A stretch of DNA of 9,175 nucleotides from Mesenet sp031546805 (GTDB lineage Bacteria; Pseudomonadota; Alphaproteobacteria; Rickettsiales; Anaplasmataceae), in assembly GCA_031546805.1 (NCBI GenBank), contig JAVBJW010000010.1, positions 1 to 9,175 on the forward strand. The letters are read 5' to 3'. Positions 1 to 7,300 of the stretch are shown here, in pieces. Position numbers and translations under genes: made by a program. Positions within the stretch are counted from its first letter, which is position 1, and every line of letters starts with the position of its first letter. Below the pieces are notes generated by a model. The model saw only the letters and a list, made by a program, of their open reading frames with translations. It did not search any database and was not told where the DNA came from.

Positions 1-1
1 T

Positions 2-360
2 AAACAAGAACAGGAATTAGGACGGTCTAAATTCGAGCAAGTTACACGCTGCTTGTTTGGAAATCCAATACGATTTTTCATTACTGATGGACAACGATCT
101 GACTACATAAAAGCATTGGATTTTATAAATGGATGTGATTGCCGATAAAATGATATGATTGAAGCAGCAAAAGCTGTAAATGCCGAACCTGTTATTCCTC
201 CACGTTCCAGTGTCGCAAAACACCAAGAGAATACGATAAGGAACTATATAAAGAAACTTAATTGATTTAATAAACTAAAACATTTCCGTATACTCGTTAC
301 GACAAATTGGCAATTTCTTTCTTATCTTTCGTTGCTGGTATCTATCTCTTGCTAAAGTAA
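2..360 (+). pseudogene. Decayed IS5-family transposase, C-terminal part
   Basis: Read on the plus strand, this stretch is the C-terminal half of an IS5-type DDE transposase broken by several indels and stops. The frame starting at base 2 gives GNPIRFFITDGQRSDYIKAL (about 62-121), typical of the second catalytic region, then a stop at 146. The same frame resumes with AAKAVNAEPVIPPRSS (to about 210). A shift at about 212 moves the reading to the frame of base 214, giving RKTPREYDKELYKE before a stop at 259. After a damaged stretch, that frame ends with YDKLAISFLSFVAG and LLLK, with a stop at 358-360. The order of these blocks matches IS5 family transposases (PPR..R, YD..LYK, RYDKL). The N-terminal half lies outside the window or is lost. 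It cannot encode a working protein. The end of the neighbouring minus-strand gene overlaps its last 19 bases. Confidence 0.85.
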
Positions 361-3300
361 TTGTCGACATGGCCTAGGCAATAATTTACCCATTTTGCTG
401 TAAGTTTTTCTTGCAAGCTGTTTTGTTTTAGCCTTTCACTTAAAAATTTAAAATCAACATAATCCAAATTTTGATCTTGATTACTACAGCTATAAACAAA
501 GCTTTCCTCGCCAGTTTTTGGATCTACGTGTCTTTGCAAACACTGAGCACATATCTCTTTCATCATGCATTGCATCGGTGAATTAATGGATGCTATGGCC
601 TGTACTTCCTGTTTTAAATACGGCTTTAAAAGGCTGTTTTTAGCTTGAGCTACAGCTTCCATCATTTTATCCGAACCAATAACTATAATTCTATCTATAG
701 ATTCTAAATTAATTGTTATCTTACCAAGTTTGCCTGTTTGATAAGCAATAATGCCATCAACTATATTACCGTGGAATGATCTATCCCCTGCCCTTCTTGC
801 TTCTACTTTCCCTTCATCACATGTCCAAACCAAAGTGGTTGATGATGATTCTAATGACTCTCGTTTAAAAACATCACTTAGTTTTTTATAGCCAGCAAAA
901 TATAAAACTTGGCAATTGTTTTTTATACACGCTCTACCTATAGAGAAAAGCACAGCATTACTAACACCTCCACCAATTAACATAACATTTTCGTTTTTGG
1001 GAATTTCTGTTGGCGTACCAGTTGGGCCCATAAGCACTACAGATTCATCTTTTTTAAGGTAAGAACAAAGATCTGCAGACCCTCCAGTTTCTAGAACAAT
1101 CGTAGAAATCAATCCATTTTCTTTATCAACAGATGCACCAGTTGTAGCTATACCTTCCATTGCCAGTTTTGTATTTTTCAGTTTTAGAGCATTGGTTTCA
1201 AAGTTTTGCAATCTATAAAATTGACCAGGTTTGAAATTTGTTGCAGCTAATGGTGCTTTTATTATTACCTCAACTACTTTAGGAGTAAGACGTTTCACAT
1301 CCACCACTACTGATCTGAGTCCATTTTTTATTTTATCAAAAAAAGTGTCTGTATTTTCTATTTTCGCATTGCTATTTTTTTTAAGTAGTTCTGTAATAAT
1401 AGGATAGCCATTTTTAGCACTAGCCATGGCTTTCACAACACTACCACTATATGAGGGATGTAAGTCACCAAAAAAACTAATTGATTTATTAATAAACCTT
1501 TTCTGAAACTCTACTTCTGCGGACAATTGCTGTGTCACTCCGGTACTCAAATCCTCATGTATGTCTAATACATTCTGGTTCTCCGTTCCGTGTGTTCCTA
1601 ACACTTGCCTCTCATAAGCGAGTTTCAGAAAAGGTCTAGCATCTTTATATAAAAAAATATAATCCTTCTTCTCTGCTTTAGGTGAAAATGTAGGCTGCCC
1701 TGCCACGCCTTCTAAATCAGAAAAAGAAAAATACTTACCATTTAACTGAAAATGTTTTTTATCTTCGCTGGCTATTGTTGTATTTGGCTCAGTTCCAGCA
1801 GCAACTAGTATTGTACGTGCATTAATACATTTTATTTCCTTGTTTTGATCCATTACCTTAAGTGCTTGCACATGATTATATCCATCAGTTATAACTTCCA
1901 TTGGCTCTAAGTTTTCAAGAAAATCAACGCCTTCTGATAGAGCATTTTGCACCTCTTCACTATTTAGCCTATAACCTGGTGAATCCGTTAAATTCTTTCT
2001 ATAAACAATTTTTACCCCACCCCAACTACGCATTAGTTCTAGTATTTTAGCTTGCCTATTTTCACTTTCAGCCAACCTTTTTTCAGCACGTATTGCATCA
2101 GCATGAGAAACAAATTCACTGGCAATTGCATGTTCTTCTGCATTCCAATTTGCTTCAACATAATCCTGACCATATTTATCTACTAATGTTTCATAACGAA
2201 AGAGGAACTTTTCAACTTGGATTGGATAATATGCTAGGCTTTCAGTTGCCGTATCAATTGCTGTTAGTCCTCCACCTATTACAACAATTGGCATACGAAC
2301 TTGCAAGTTGGCTATCGAATCAAATTTGAGAGCACCAGTAAGTTGTAGTGACATTAAAAAATCTGATGCCATACGTACACCGCGTGCTAATATATTCTTC
2401 ACATTAATCATCTTAGGTTTACCAGAACCCAGTGATAGTGCTATGTGATCAAATCCAAGCCTAAAAGCATCTTTTACTGTTATTGTTCCTCCAAAGCGCA
2501 CTCCTCCGTAAATCGCAAAATTTTGTCTCCTCTCTAAAAGCAGTCTAATAATCTTGAGATTGTTTTTATCCCAACGGGCAGTTATTCCATACTCCGCAAC
2601 CCCACCAAAGCCAGCAGGAGTACGCTCACTCAATTTTTCATACTTAAGGTCTTTTATAGGTGAGAATTTAATCTCTTTCTCTAGTGGTTCTATCTTTAGT
2701 CCATCGATGGCAATAACATTGTGTCCATCATTTAACAAATGATGAGCAAGTGTAAAACCTGCAGGCCCAAGGCCAACAACTAAAATATTTTTTCCTGTAT
2801 TTTCTTTAGGAAGTGGTCTGACAAAATTAAGTGGGTTCCAACGAGTAAGAAGGGAATAAATTTCAAATCCATACGGTAAATTTAATACATCTTCTAGCAC
2901 TTTAGTTTCAATCATCGGTATATCAACTGGATCTTGCTTTTGATATATGCAAGATTTTGCACAATCGTTGCATATACGATGACCAGTTGCTGCGCACATA
3001 GGGTTGTCGATTACAATAATTGCTAAGCTTGATATACTGTAACCTTGACTTTTAACTAAGTTCATCTCTGAGATTTTTTGTTCTAATGGACAGCCGTGAA
3101 GATCAACACCTAAGGGAGATTTTTTAAAATCTTTACTTTCACCAAATAATCCTTTTGAACAGCTATCCTTATTTTGCTTGTGGCAGTATATGCAATAATG
3201 AGCGTTGTTTAGGGCTTGATCTAATGTTGTCTTGCTATGTGTTAAGTCAAAACCAGAGCGTCTCTTTATTGCCTCCATACATAATGCTTTATTATCATCA

Positions 3301-3890
3301 ACCTGTCTGCTAACAACTGGTATTAACTTTTCATAGTCAATTTTTTTAGGAGATGAAAATAGAACACTTTCTTTATTTTTATTATTGACTGTCATCCATG
3401 CAGCATATTTAGCAGCTAGTTCCACCTCTTCTTGATACTTTTCTTTATTTTCAAACCAGATCATAACCTTTTGAGCAAAATCATGCTCTTGCATTGGCAA
3501 TTTAAAGAACAGGCTGAGCTGATTAATTATTAAGCTAATGTCTATATCTTTTGTATATTTTTTCAGTGCATAACGTTGAATAAAAAGTCTTTTGCATTTA
3601 TATAGCATGACAAAATCTTCATGTTTTTTCTTTAGTGCTTTTACTTCTGCTTCAATAAAAAATAGCTGAGAAATGAACTCTTCAACTAAATAAGAAAGCT
3701 CTATGACCAATTGACTGTCATAATTCTTATTTTTACGTGCTGTGCATAATAAATTATATAAATCTTCATCGCAATTTCTTATGTAATTTAAAAATATTTG
3801 ATCTAGTTTTATTAATCCATCTAGATTATATAGATCAGCGAATTGAATTGAAAAATTGAGCAAAGTCATCTCAAATTGATACTTGCTCAT
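342..3890 (-). CDS. Fused GltD/NfnB-like and PyrK/NfnA-like FAD/Fe-S oxidoreductase (1182 aa)
   Basis: This is a multi-cofactor flavoprotein predicted to move electrons between NAD(P)H, Fe-S clusters and another carrier. Residues 1-225 are a helical region I do not recognise. Two 4Fe-4S motifs follow, of the kind found in GltD and dihydropyrimidine dehydrogenase: C233, C236, C244, C267 and C299, C307, C310, C314. An FAD Rossmann motif is at G373-x-G375-x-x-G378, an NAD(P) motif at G539-G541, ILVAAGTEPNT at 694-704, and an FAD-closing GD at 808-809. From about 856 a ferredoxin-reductase/PyrK-type module begins, with FKPGQFYRLQ (886-895), a nucleotide motif LIGGGVSNAV (971-980) and a 2Fe-2S motif C1108, C1114, C1117, C1135. 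GltD alone is about 450-500 aa, so this is a fusion plus extra domains. Such genes are often named glutamate synthase small subunit, but the NfnB-NfnA-like order suggests a transhydrogenase or ferredoxin reductase. A weak AAGG lies 11 bases before the ATG. The tail overlaps a transposase remnant. Confidence 0.9.
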   Translation of the reverse strand: MSKYQFEMTLLNFSIQFADLYNLDGLIKLDQIFLNYIRNCDEDLYNLLCTARKNKNYDSQLVIELSYLVEEFISQLFFIEAEVKALKKKHEDFVMLYKCKRLFIQRYALKKYTKDIDISLIINQLSLFFKLPMQEHDFAQKVMIWFENKEKYQEEVELAAKYAAWMTVNNKNKESVLFSSPKKIDYEKLIPVVSRQVDDNKALCMEAIKRRSGFDLTHSKTTLDQALNNAHYCIYCHKQNKDSCSKGLFGESKDFKKSPLGVDLHGCPLEQKISEMNLVKSQGYSISSLAIIVIDNPMCAATGHRICNDCAKSCIYQKQDPVDIPMIETKVLEDVLNLPYGFEIYSLLTRWNPLNFVRPLPKENTGKNILVVGLGPAGFTLAHHLLNDGHNVIAIDGLKIEPLEKEIKFSPIKDLKYEKLSERTPAGFGGVAEYGITARWDKNNLKIIRLLLERRQNFAIYGGVRFGGTITVKDAFRLGFDHIALSLGSGKPKMINVKNILARGVRMASDFLMSLQLTGALKFDSIANLQVRMPIVVIGGGLTAIDTATESLAYYPIQVEKFLFRYETLVDKYGQDYVEANWNAEEHAIASEFVSHADAIRAEKRLAESENRQAKILELMRSWGGVKIVYRKNLTDSPGYRLNSEEVQNALSEGVDFLENLEPMEVITDGYNHVQALKVMDQNKEIKCINARTILVAAGTEPNTTIASEDKKHFQLNGKYFSFSDLEGVAGQPTFSPKAEKKDYIFLYKDARPFLKLAYERQVLGTHGTENQNVLDIHEDLSTGVTQQLSAEVEFQKRFINKSISFFGDLHPSYSGSVVKAMASAKNGYPIITELLKKNSNAKIENTDTFFDKIKNGLRSVVVDVKRLTPKVVEVIIKAPLAATNFKPGQFYRLQNFETNALKLKNTKLAMEGIATTGASVDKENGLISTIVLETGGSADLCSYLKKDESVVLMGPTGTPTEIPKNENVMLIGGGVSNAVLFSIGRACIKNNCQVLYFAGYKKLSDVFKRESLESSSTTLVWTCDEGKVEARRAGDRSFHGNIVDGIIAYQTGKLGKITINLESIDRIIVIGSDKMMEAVAQAKNSLLKPYLKQEVQAIASINSPMQCMMKEICAQCLQRHVDPKTGEESFVYSCSNQDQNLDYVDFKFLSERLKQNSLQEKLTAKWVNYCLGHVDNYFSKR

Positions 3891-3926
3891 ATTTTATAAA
3901 ACCTTAATAAAAAGATAAAGTAGTAA

Positions 3927-3957
3927 ATTATCTAATTAAGTCGCTTTAGTTATGCAA
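3927..3957 (-). promoter_or_regulatory. Candidate promoter for the fused oxidoreductase gene
   Basis: On the minus strand, TTGCAT (3952-3957) is followed after 17 bases by TAGATA (3929-3934), or after 19 bases by GATAAT (3927-3932). Both lie about 40 bases before the start codon at 3890. A second possible -35 is TTGACG (3999-4004), but the hexamer 17 bases after it (TTAATT) is poor. The 156-base gap to yebC makes a separate promoter reasonable. In such A+T-rich DNA these matches are only suggestive. Confidence 0.3.
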
Positions 3958-4002
3958 GAGGTGAATTACTAATTGAATTAAAGGATCGCAAAAGTAAACG
4001 TC

Positions 4003-4024
4003 AATCAGTAATTTTGCTGAGATT
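4003..4024 (-). terminator. Weak hairpin downstream of yebC
   Basis: AATCAG (4003-4008) can pair with CTGAgATT (4017-4024) around an 8-base loop, with one bulged base. On the minus strand it lies 23 bases after the yebC stop and is followed by GACGTTTACTTTT, a broken T-rich tract. The stem is short and A+T rich, so it is at best a weak intrinsic terminator for the gatA-yebC transcript. Confidence 0.2.
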
Positions 4025-4046
4025 TAGTATAAATTCTTTTCTTATG

Positions 4047-4772
4047 CTATCTAATAATAAAATTGCAATCTAAGTATTGAACATCATCATTGTTTTCTAA
4101 TGCTTCTGATAAATCTATTATTTTTTCAGCTATTTCTTTCTCATCTATTATAATTGGATCTTTTGCTTTCCATGCAAGACGTGCAAGTTCTGGTTCTGCA
4201 AATTTTTTATATAATCCATCTCGTATCTTGCCAAAGTCTTTTACTGCACAAATCACACTATAAGCCTGATCATTTTCTTCAACATCCAATACTCCTAACG
4301 CAAGAGAGTGATTAAAAATGTCATCAAAATTTATTCCATCTGCTTTATATATTACCAGCCCTACATGATCAAAGAGAAAATTCACACTACCAGTTTCACC
4401 TAGAGTCCCACCTCTATGAGAAAATATATAACGCAATTCCCCTGCGGTGCGATTACGGTTATTAGTTAATACGTGAACAATAAATGCAAGTCCTGATGGA
4501 CCATAACCTTCATATTGAACTTCTTCGTAATTATTATCAATTGCGGTATTGCCACCACTTTTAATTGCAGCTTCTATTTTATCTTTTGGTAAGTTTTCTT
4601 TGCGTGCAGCAAATATGGCAGAACGAAGGCGTGGATTAAATTCAGGATCTGGTAGTCCTAACTTTGCTGCTACAATTATTTCCCTTACTAGTTTTGTGAA
4701 TTTTTGTGATCGCTTGGCATCTTGTGTACCTTTTCTATGCTTTATATTAGCAAACTGAGAGTGACCAGCCAT
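4047..4772 (-). CDS. yebC: YebC/TACO1 family protein
   Basis: This is a 241-aa protein of the YebC/PmpR/TACO1 family, normal in length (about 240-250 aa). It starts MAGHSQFANIKHRKGTQDAK, the family's hallmark opening (usually MAGHSKWANIKHRK). It carries the central block YEGYGPSGLAFIVHVLTNNR (87-106) with NRTAGELRY and HRGGTLGETGSVNFLF (119-134), and ends with the usual ALENNDDVQYLDCNF (224-238). Family members were first described as DNA-binding transcriptional regulators. More recent work on mitochondrial TACO1 and bacterial homologues supports a ribosome-linked role in translating difficult, proline-rich stretches. The ATG is supported by GCAGGA just upstream and by the conserved N-terminus. 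It lies 36 bases downstream of gatA on the same strand, so co-transcription is likely. The protein is cytosolic, with no membrane segment or signal peptide. The family assignment is very secure; the exact job in this organism is inferred. Confidence 0.96.
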   Translation of the reverse strand: MAGHSQFANIKHRKGTQDAKRSQKFTKLVREIIVAAKLGLPDPEFNPRLRSAIFAARKENLPKDKIEAAIKSGGNTAIDNNYEEVQYEGYGPSGLAFIVHVLTNNRNRTAGELRYIFSHRGGTLGETGSVNFLFDHVGLVIYKADGINFDDIFNHSLALGVLDVEENDQAYSVICAVKDFGKIRDGLYKKFAEPELARLAWKAKDPIIIDEKEIAEKIIDLSEALENNDDVQYLDCNFIIR

Positions 4773-4775
4773 AGT

Positions 4776-4781
4776 TCCTGC
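4776..4781 (-). promoter_or_regulatory. Ribosome binding site of yebC
   Basis: The minus strand reads GCAGGA ending three bases before the yebC ATG at 4772. It is one of the few clear Shine-Dalgarno-like sequences in the window, although the spacing is short. It agrees with the start chosen from the conserved MAGHS N-terminus. Confidence 0.5.
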
Positions 4782-4808
4782 GCTTAAACTATTTATATAT
4801 AATAAACA

Positions 4809-6281
4809 CTAAAATACTAATTTTTCTATTATTCTTCCTGCAGACTTTTCTATAATATTTGCAATATTTAAAATACCAGCCTCATCATAATAGTTACCAA
4901 TAATCTGTAATCCCAAAGGAAGTCCTTCGCTTGAAAGTGCTGCAGGTACAGACATTGCAGGCAACCCAGCTAGACTTGCAGGAACAGTAAAAACATCATT
5001 GATACACATCATCAGAGGATTTGGCTTATCATTCAAACCAAATGCGCCTGTAGGTGAAGATGGAGCTAAGATATAGTCTACTTTCTCAAAAGCATTAATA
5101 AAATCATGTTTGATTAAAGTCCGAGCACATTCAGCTTTATTATAGTACATATCATAATGACTAGATGAAAGAGCATATGCTCCCATTAAGATTCTTCTTT
5201 TGACTTCTACACCAAAACCTGCAGCTCTAGTTAATTCATACATTTCTTCAAGTGTTTCTGCTTCAACGCGTAAGCCATAACGAACACCATCATAACGTGC
5301 AAAGTTTGATGAACTCTCAGCAGAAGAAATTACATAATAAACAGGTAATGCATATTTAGTATGAGGTAAACTTATCTCAACTATTTCAGCGCCATTGCTT
5401 TTTAACCAATCTGCACCTTGTTGCCATAAATTAATGACCTCATCTTGCACCCCATCCATATTATATTCCTTAGGAATGCCAATGCGTTTTCCTTTTATGC
5501 TATCATTGATGTGGCAAGAAAAAGCTGGTACTTCTTTGTTTATTGAAGTTGAGTCTCTTTCGTCATAACCAGAGATTGCTTCTAACATTAGTGCAGCACC
5601 TTCAACAGAGCGAGTAAACACTCCTGCTTGATCCAAAGAGCTTGCAAAAGCTATCATACCAAATCTAGAACAACGACCATAAGTTGGCTTGATTCCAACT
5701 ATTCCGCAATAAGCAGCAGGTTGACGTACAGAGCCACCTGTATCACTACCTAAGCTACCAGCACATAAAAACCCAGCAACTGCTGCTGCAGACCCACCTG
5801 ACGATCCACCAGGCACTACTTTTTCTCCATCACTTTTGCGTTTCCAAACATTTTCTACAGGGCCAAAATAACTATTTGTATTTGCTGATCCCATAGCAAA
5901 TTCATCCATGTTAAGCTTACCAAGCATAACTGCTCCTTTTTCTAGAAGTAAGCTTGATACCTTAGATTCATATGTTGGAACAAAATCCTCTAGCATTTTA
6001 GAACAGGCTGTAGTTCTAACTCCTTTAGTACAAAATAGGTCTTTAACTCCAATTGGTATGCCTGTCATTGGTGAGATAGAGGCAGCGCTTCTACTGGCAA
6101 AAATTCTGTCAGCTTCCTTGGCAGCTTCAAGTGCTATTTCTGGTGTTTTTGTAATAAATGCATTAAGCTTTTCGTTTTCCACAGCATCTATATGAGCTTT
6201 AGCAAGCTCAACTGCAGAGAATTCTTTTGTCTTAAGCCCTTCATGCATTTGTACTATAGTTAATTTTAATAGTTCATTCAT
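4809..6281 (-). CDS. gatA: Glutamyl-tRNA(Gln)/aspartyl-tRNA(Asn) amidotransferase subunit A
   Basis: This is GatA, the glutaminase subunit of the cytosolic GatCAB complex. It releases ammonia from glutamine or asparagine so that GatB can convert Glu-tRNA(Gln) to Gln-tRNA(Gln), and in many bacteria Asp-tRNA(Asn) to Asn-tRNA(Asn). It is needed where GlnRS is absent, as in most alphaproteobacteria. The 490-aa length is normal. The amidase signature is intact: the Lys-cisSer-Ser triad should be K80 (in IPIGVKDLF), S160 (in PGGSSGGSAA) and S184 (in GSDTGGSVRQPAAYCG). GIVGIKPTYGR (193-203) and a late APSSPTGAF (406-414) also fit GatA rather than a generic amidase. Cys428-free spacing aside, nothing appears broken and no frameshift is seen. 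gatB and gatC are not in this window. No strong Shine-Dalgarno precedes the ATG, but a good promoter lies about 30 bases upstream. yebC follows after 36 bases and is probably co-transcribed. Confidence 0.97.
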   Translation of the reverse strand: MNELLKLTIVQMHEGLKTKEFSAVELAKAHIDAVENEKLNAFITKTPEIALEAAKEADRIFASRSAASISPMTGIPIGVKDLFCTKGVRTTACSKMLEDFVPTYESKVSSLLLEKGAVMLGKLNMDEFAMGSANTNSYFGPVENVWKRKSDGEKVVPGGSSGGSAAAVAGFLCAGSLGSDTGGSVRQPAAYCGIVGIKPTYGRCSRFGMIAFASSLDQAGVFTRSVEGAALMLEAISGYDERDSTSINKEVPAFSCHINDSIKGKRIGIPKEYNMDGVQDEVINLWQQGADWLKSNGAEIVEISLPHTKYALPVYYVISSAESSSNFARYDGVRYGLRVEAETLEEMYELTRAAGFGVEVKRRILMGAYALSSSHYDMYYNKAECARTLIKHDFINAFEKVDYILAPSSPTGAFGLNDKPNPLMMCINDVFTVPASLAGLPAMSVPAALSSEGLPLGLQIIGNYYDEAGILNIANIIEKSAGRIIEKLVF

Positions 6282-6310
6282 TCTTGTGCTTTAATCTTAA
6301 CAGGGCTTAA

Positions 6311-6339
6311 ATATTAGCACAAACTTGACCAGTAAACAA
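6311..6339 (-). promoter_or_regulatory. Candidate promoter of gatA-yebC
   Basis: On the minus strand, TTGTTT (6334-6339) is separated by exactly 17 bases from TAATAT (6311-6316). The -10 is preceded by TGC, so it resembles an extended -10. The inferred transcript start is near 6304, leaving a leader of about 22 bases before the gatA ATG at 6281. Spacing and position are good and the hexamers are moderate, so this is the best promoter candidate in the window. Confidence 0.45.
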
Positions 6340-6398
6340 CCAACTTCTTTTAAGATTCTAACTCTGTTGACAACTTGGCCTTATTTTTGTTTTACATA

Positions 6399-7193
6399 TT
6401 AAGAAACTGTAGGATATTCCACAATGGCTTGGGCAATATTCGAATCTCTCAGTTCGATCTTATTTTCTATAACCATTCGAAAAGTTGATAATCCTGTCAT
6501 TATTAGCATGCATACAATTGCTATTGTTGTACTGAAATTAAAATAATAAGTAATATCGTTACCTAAATTCATTATTTTGTCTTCTACAATGAAATATCCT
6601 TCTCTTTCTGTAACACTGATTATTTTTCCTACAAGAAACATCACTTCTAAAACTAACATCACCAATAAAATTCCCATAATTTTTTTGTGTTTTTTTGCTT
6701 CTTCTAAACTTTTACTGTCTTTGCAATCGTGATTTCTACAATATATATTTATAGGATAAAAAATAAACAGACTTAAAGCCACTCCTATAAAACTGAAAAA
6801 ATCTCTACTAATAGACGAGTTTATATCACCGTGCATATTAGTAGAGACAGCAGCTAAGCTTATTATTTGCATTGTAATAGCAAGGAAGTTACTTATAAAT
6901 GAGAGTGAATAACTTGTTATTCTTATTTTTCTTGTATCTTTCTTATATTCTTTATCCATTAGCAAATAGTGTATACTATATGCCGATAGCAAAATATATA
7001 TCGAAGGTAAAAATAGTGCAAAAAAAGTGTTGATACGAAGAATCGCAGGCTTTTCTCCAATTTTGTTAAACTGTGATAATACTCTAACAGCAAGCACAAC
7101 AAGATAGGTAAAGTAAAGAACGAGACCTGCCCATCTTTTTAGTGTAAAATATGATTTTTGACCTGGATGTTTGAAATAACTTAAAATATTCAT
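6399..7193 (-). CDS. Six-helix integral membrane protein, function unknown
   Basis: I do not recognise this 264-aa protein. Hydrophobic stretches suggest six transmembrane helices, at about 21-40, 55-77, 92-116, 131-151, 171-193 and 217-240. Even numbers of helices place both ends on the same side. Positively charged loops (KEYKKDTRKIR at 81-91; KKHKK at 167-171) suggest that the loops after helices 2 and 4 are cytoplasmic, which would put both termini in the cytoplasm. The loop after helix 4 holds CRNHDC (152-157), a possible metal or disulfide pair. No signal peptide, ATPase, transporter signature or catalytic motif stands out. The reading frame is intact over its full length, with base composition like its neighbours, so it is probably a real gene, perhaps restricted to this lineage. 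The start has no clear ribosome binding site and shares a 107-base divergent region with the DsbA-like gene. Confidence 0.75.
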   Translation of the reverse strand: MNILSYFKHPGQKSYFTLKRWAGLVLYFTYLVVLAVRVLSQFNKIGEKPAILRINTFFALFLPSIYILLSAYSIHYLLMDKEYKKDTRKIRITSYSLSFISNFLAITMQIISLAAVSTNMHGDINSSISRDFFSFIGVALSLFIFYPINIYCRNHDCKDSKSLEEAKKHKKIMGILLVMLVLEVMFLVGKIISVTEREGYFIVEDKIMNLGNDITYYFNFSTTIAIVCMLIMTGLSTFRMVIENKIELRDSNIAQAIVEYPTVS

Positions 7194-7300
7194 ATCGATA
7201 CGGTATGATGATTAATTTTTTAGTCAATATAAATTGCCTCTCATATCTTTTTTACAAAGTTAGTTAGAAACTTAAAGGAAAATTTAATCATTGAAATATT
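7194..7300. promoter_or_regulatory. Divergent intergenic region
   Basis: This 107-base A+T-rich spacer must hold the start signals of both the membrane protein (leftward) and the DsbA-like gene (rightward). The best plus-strand pair is TAGTCA (7221-7226), 17 bases, TATCTT (7244-7249), each 4 of 6 to consensus. An AAAGGAAA at 7274-7281 looks like a ribosome binding site but lies about 20 bases before the ATG at 7301, too far to serve it normally. No operator-like palindrome is apparent. Confidence 0.3.

Noticed and set aside
17..226. 69-codon open frame on the minus strand
   Set aside because: It is antisense to the recognisable transposase remnant and resembles no protein.
2093..2329. 78-codon open frame on the plus strand
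   Set aside because: It lies wholly inside the oxidoreductase gene on the opposite strand; composition and lack of motifs mark it as a shadow.
2554..2742. 62-codon open frame on the plus strand
   Set aside because: Shadow of the FAD-binding part of the oxidoreductase gene.
4549..4758. 69-codon open frame on the plus strand
   Set aside because: Antisense to the conserved N-terminal half of yebC.
5908..6195. 95-codon open frame on the plus strand
   Set aside because: Antisense to the catalytic N-terminal region of gatA.
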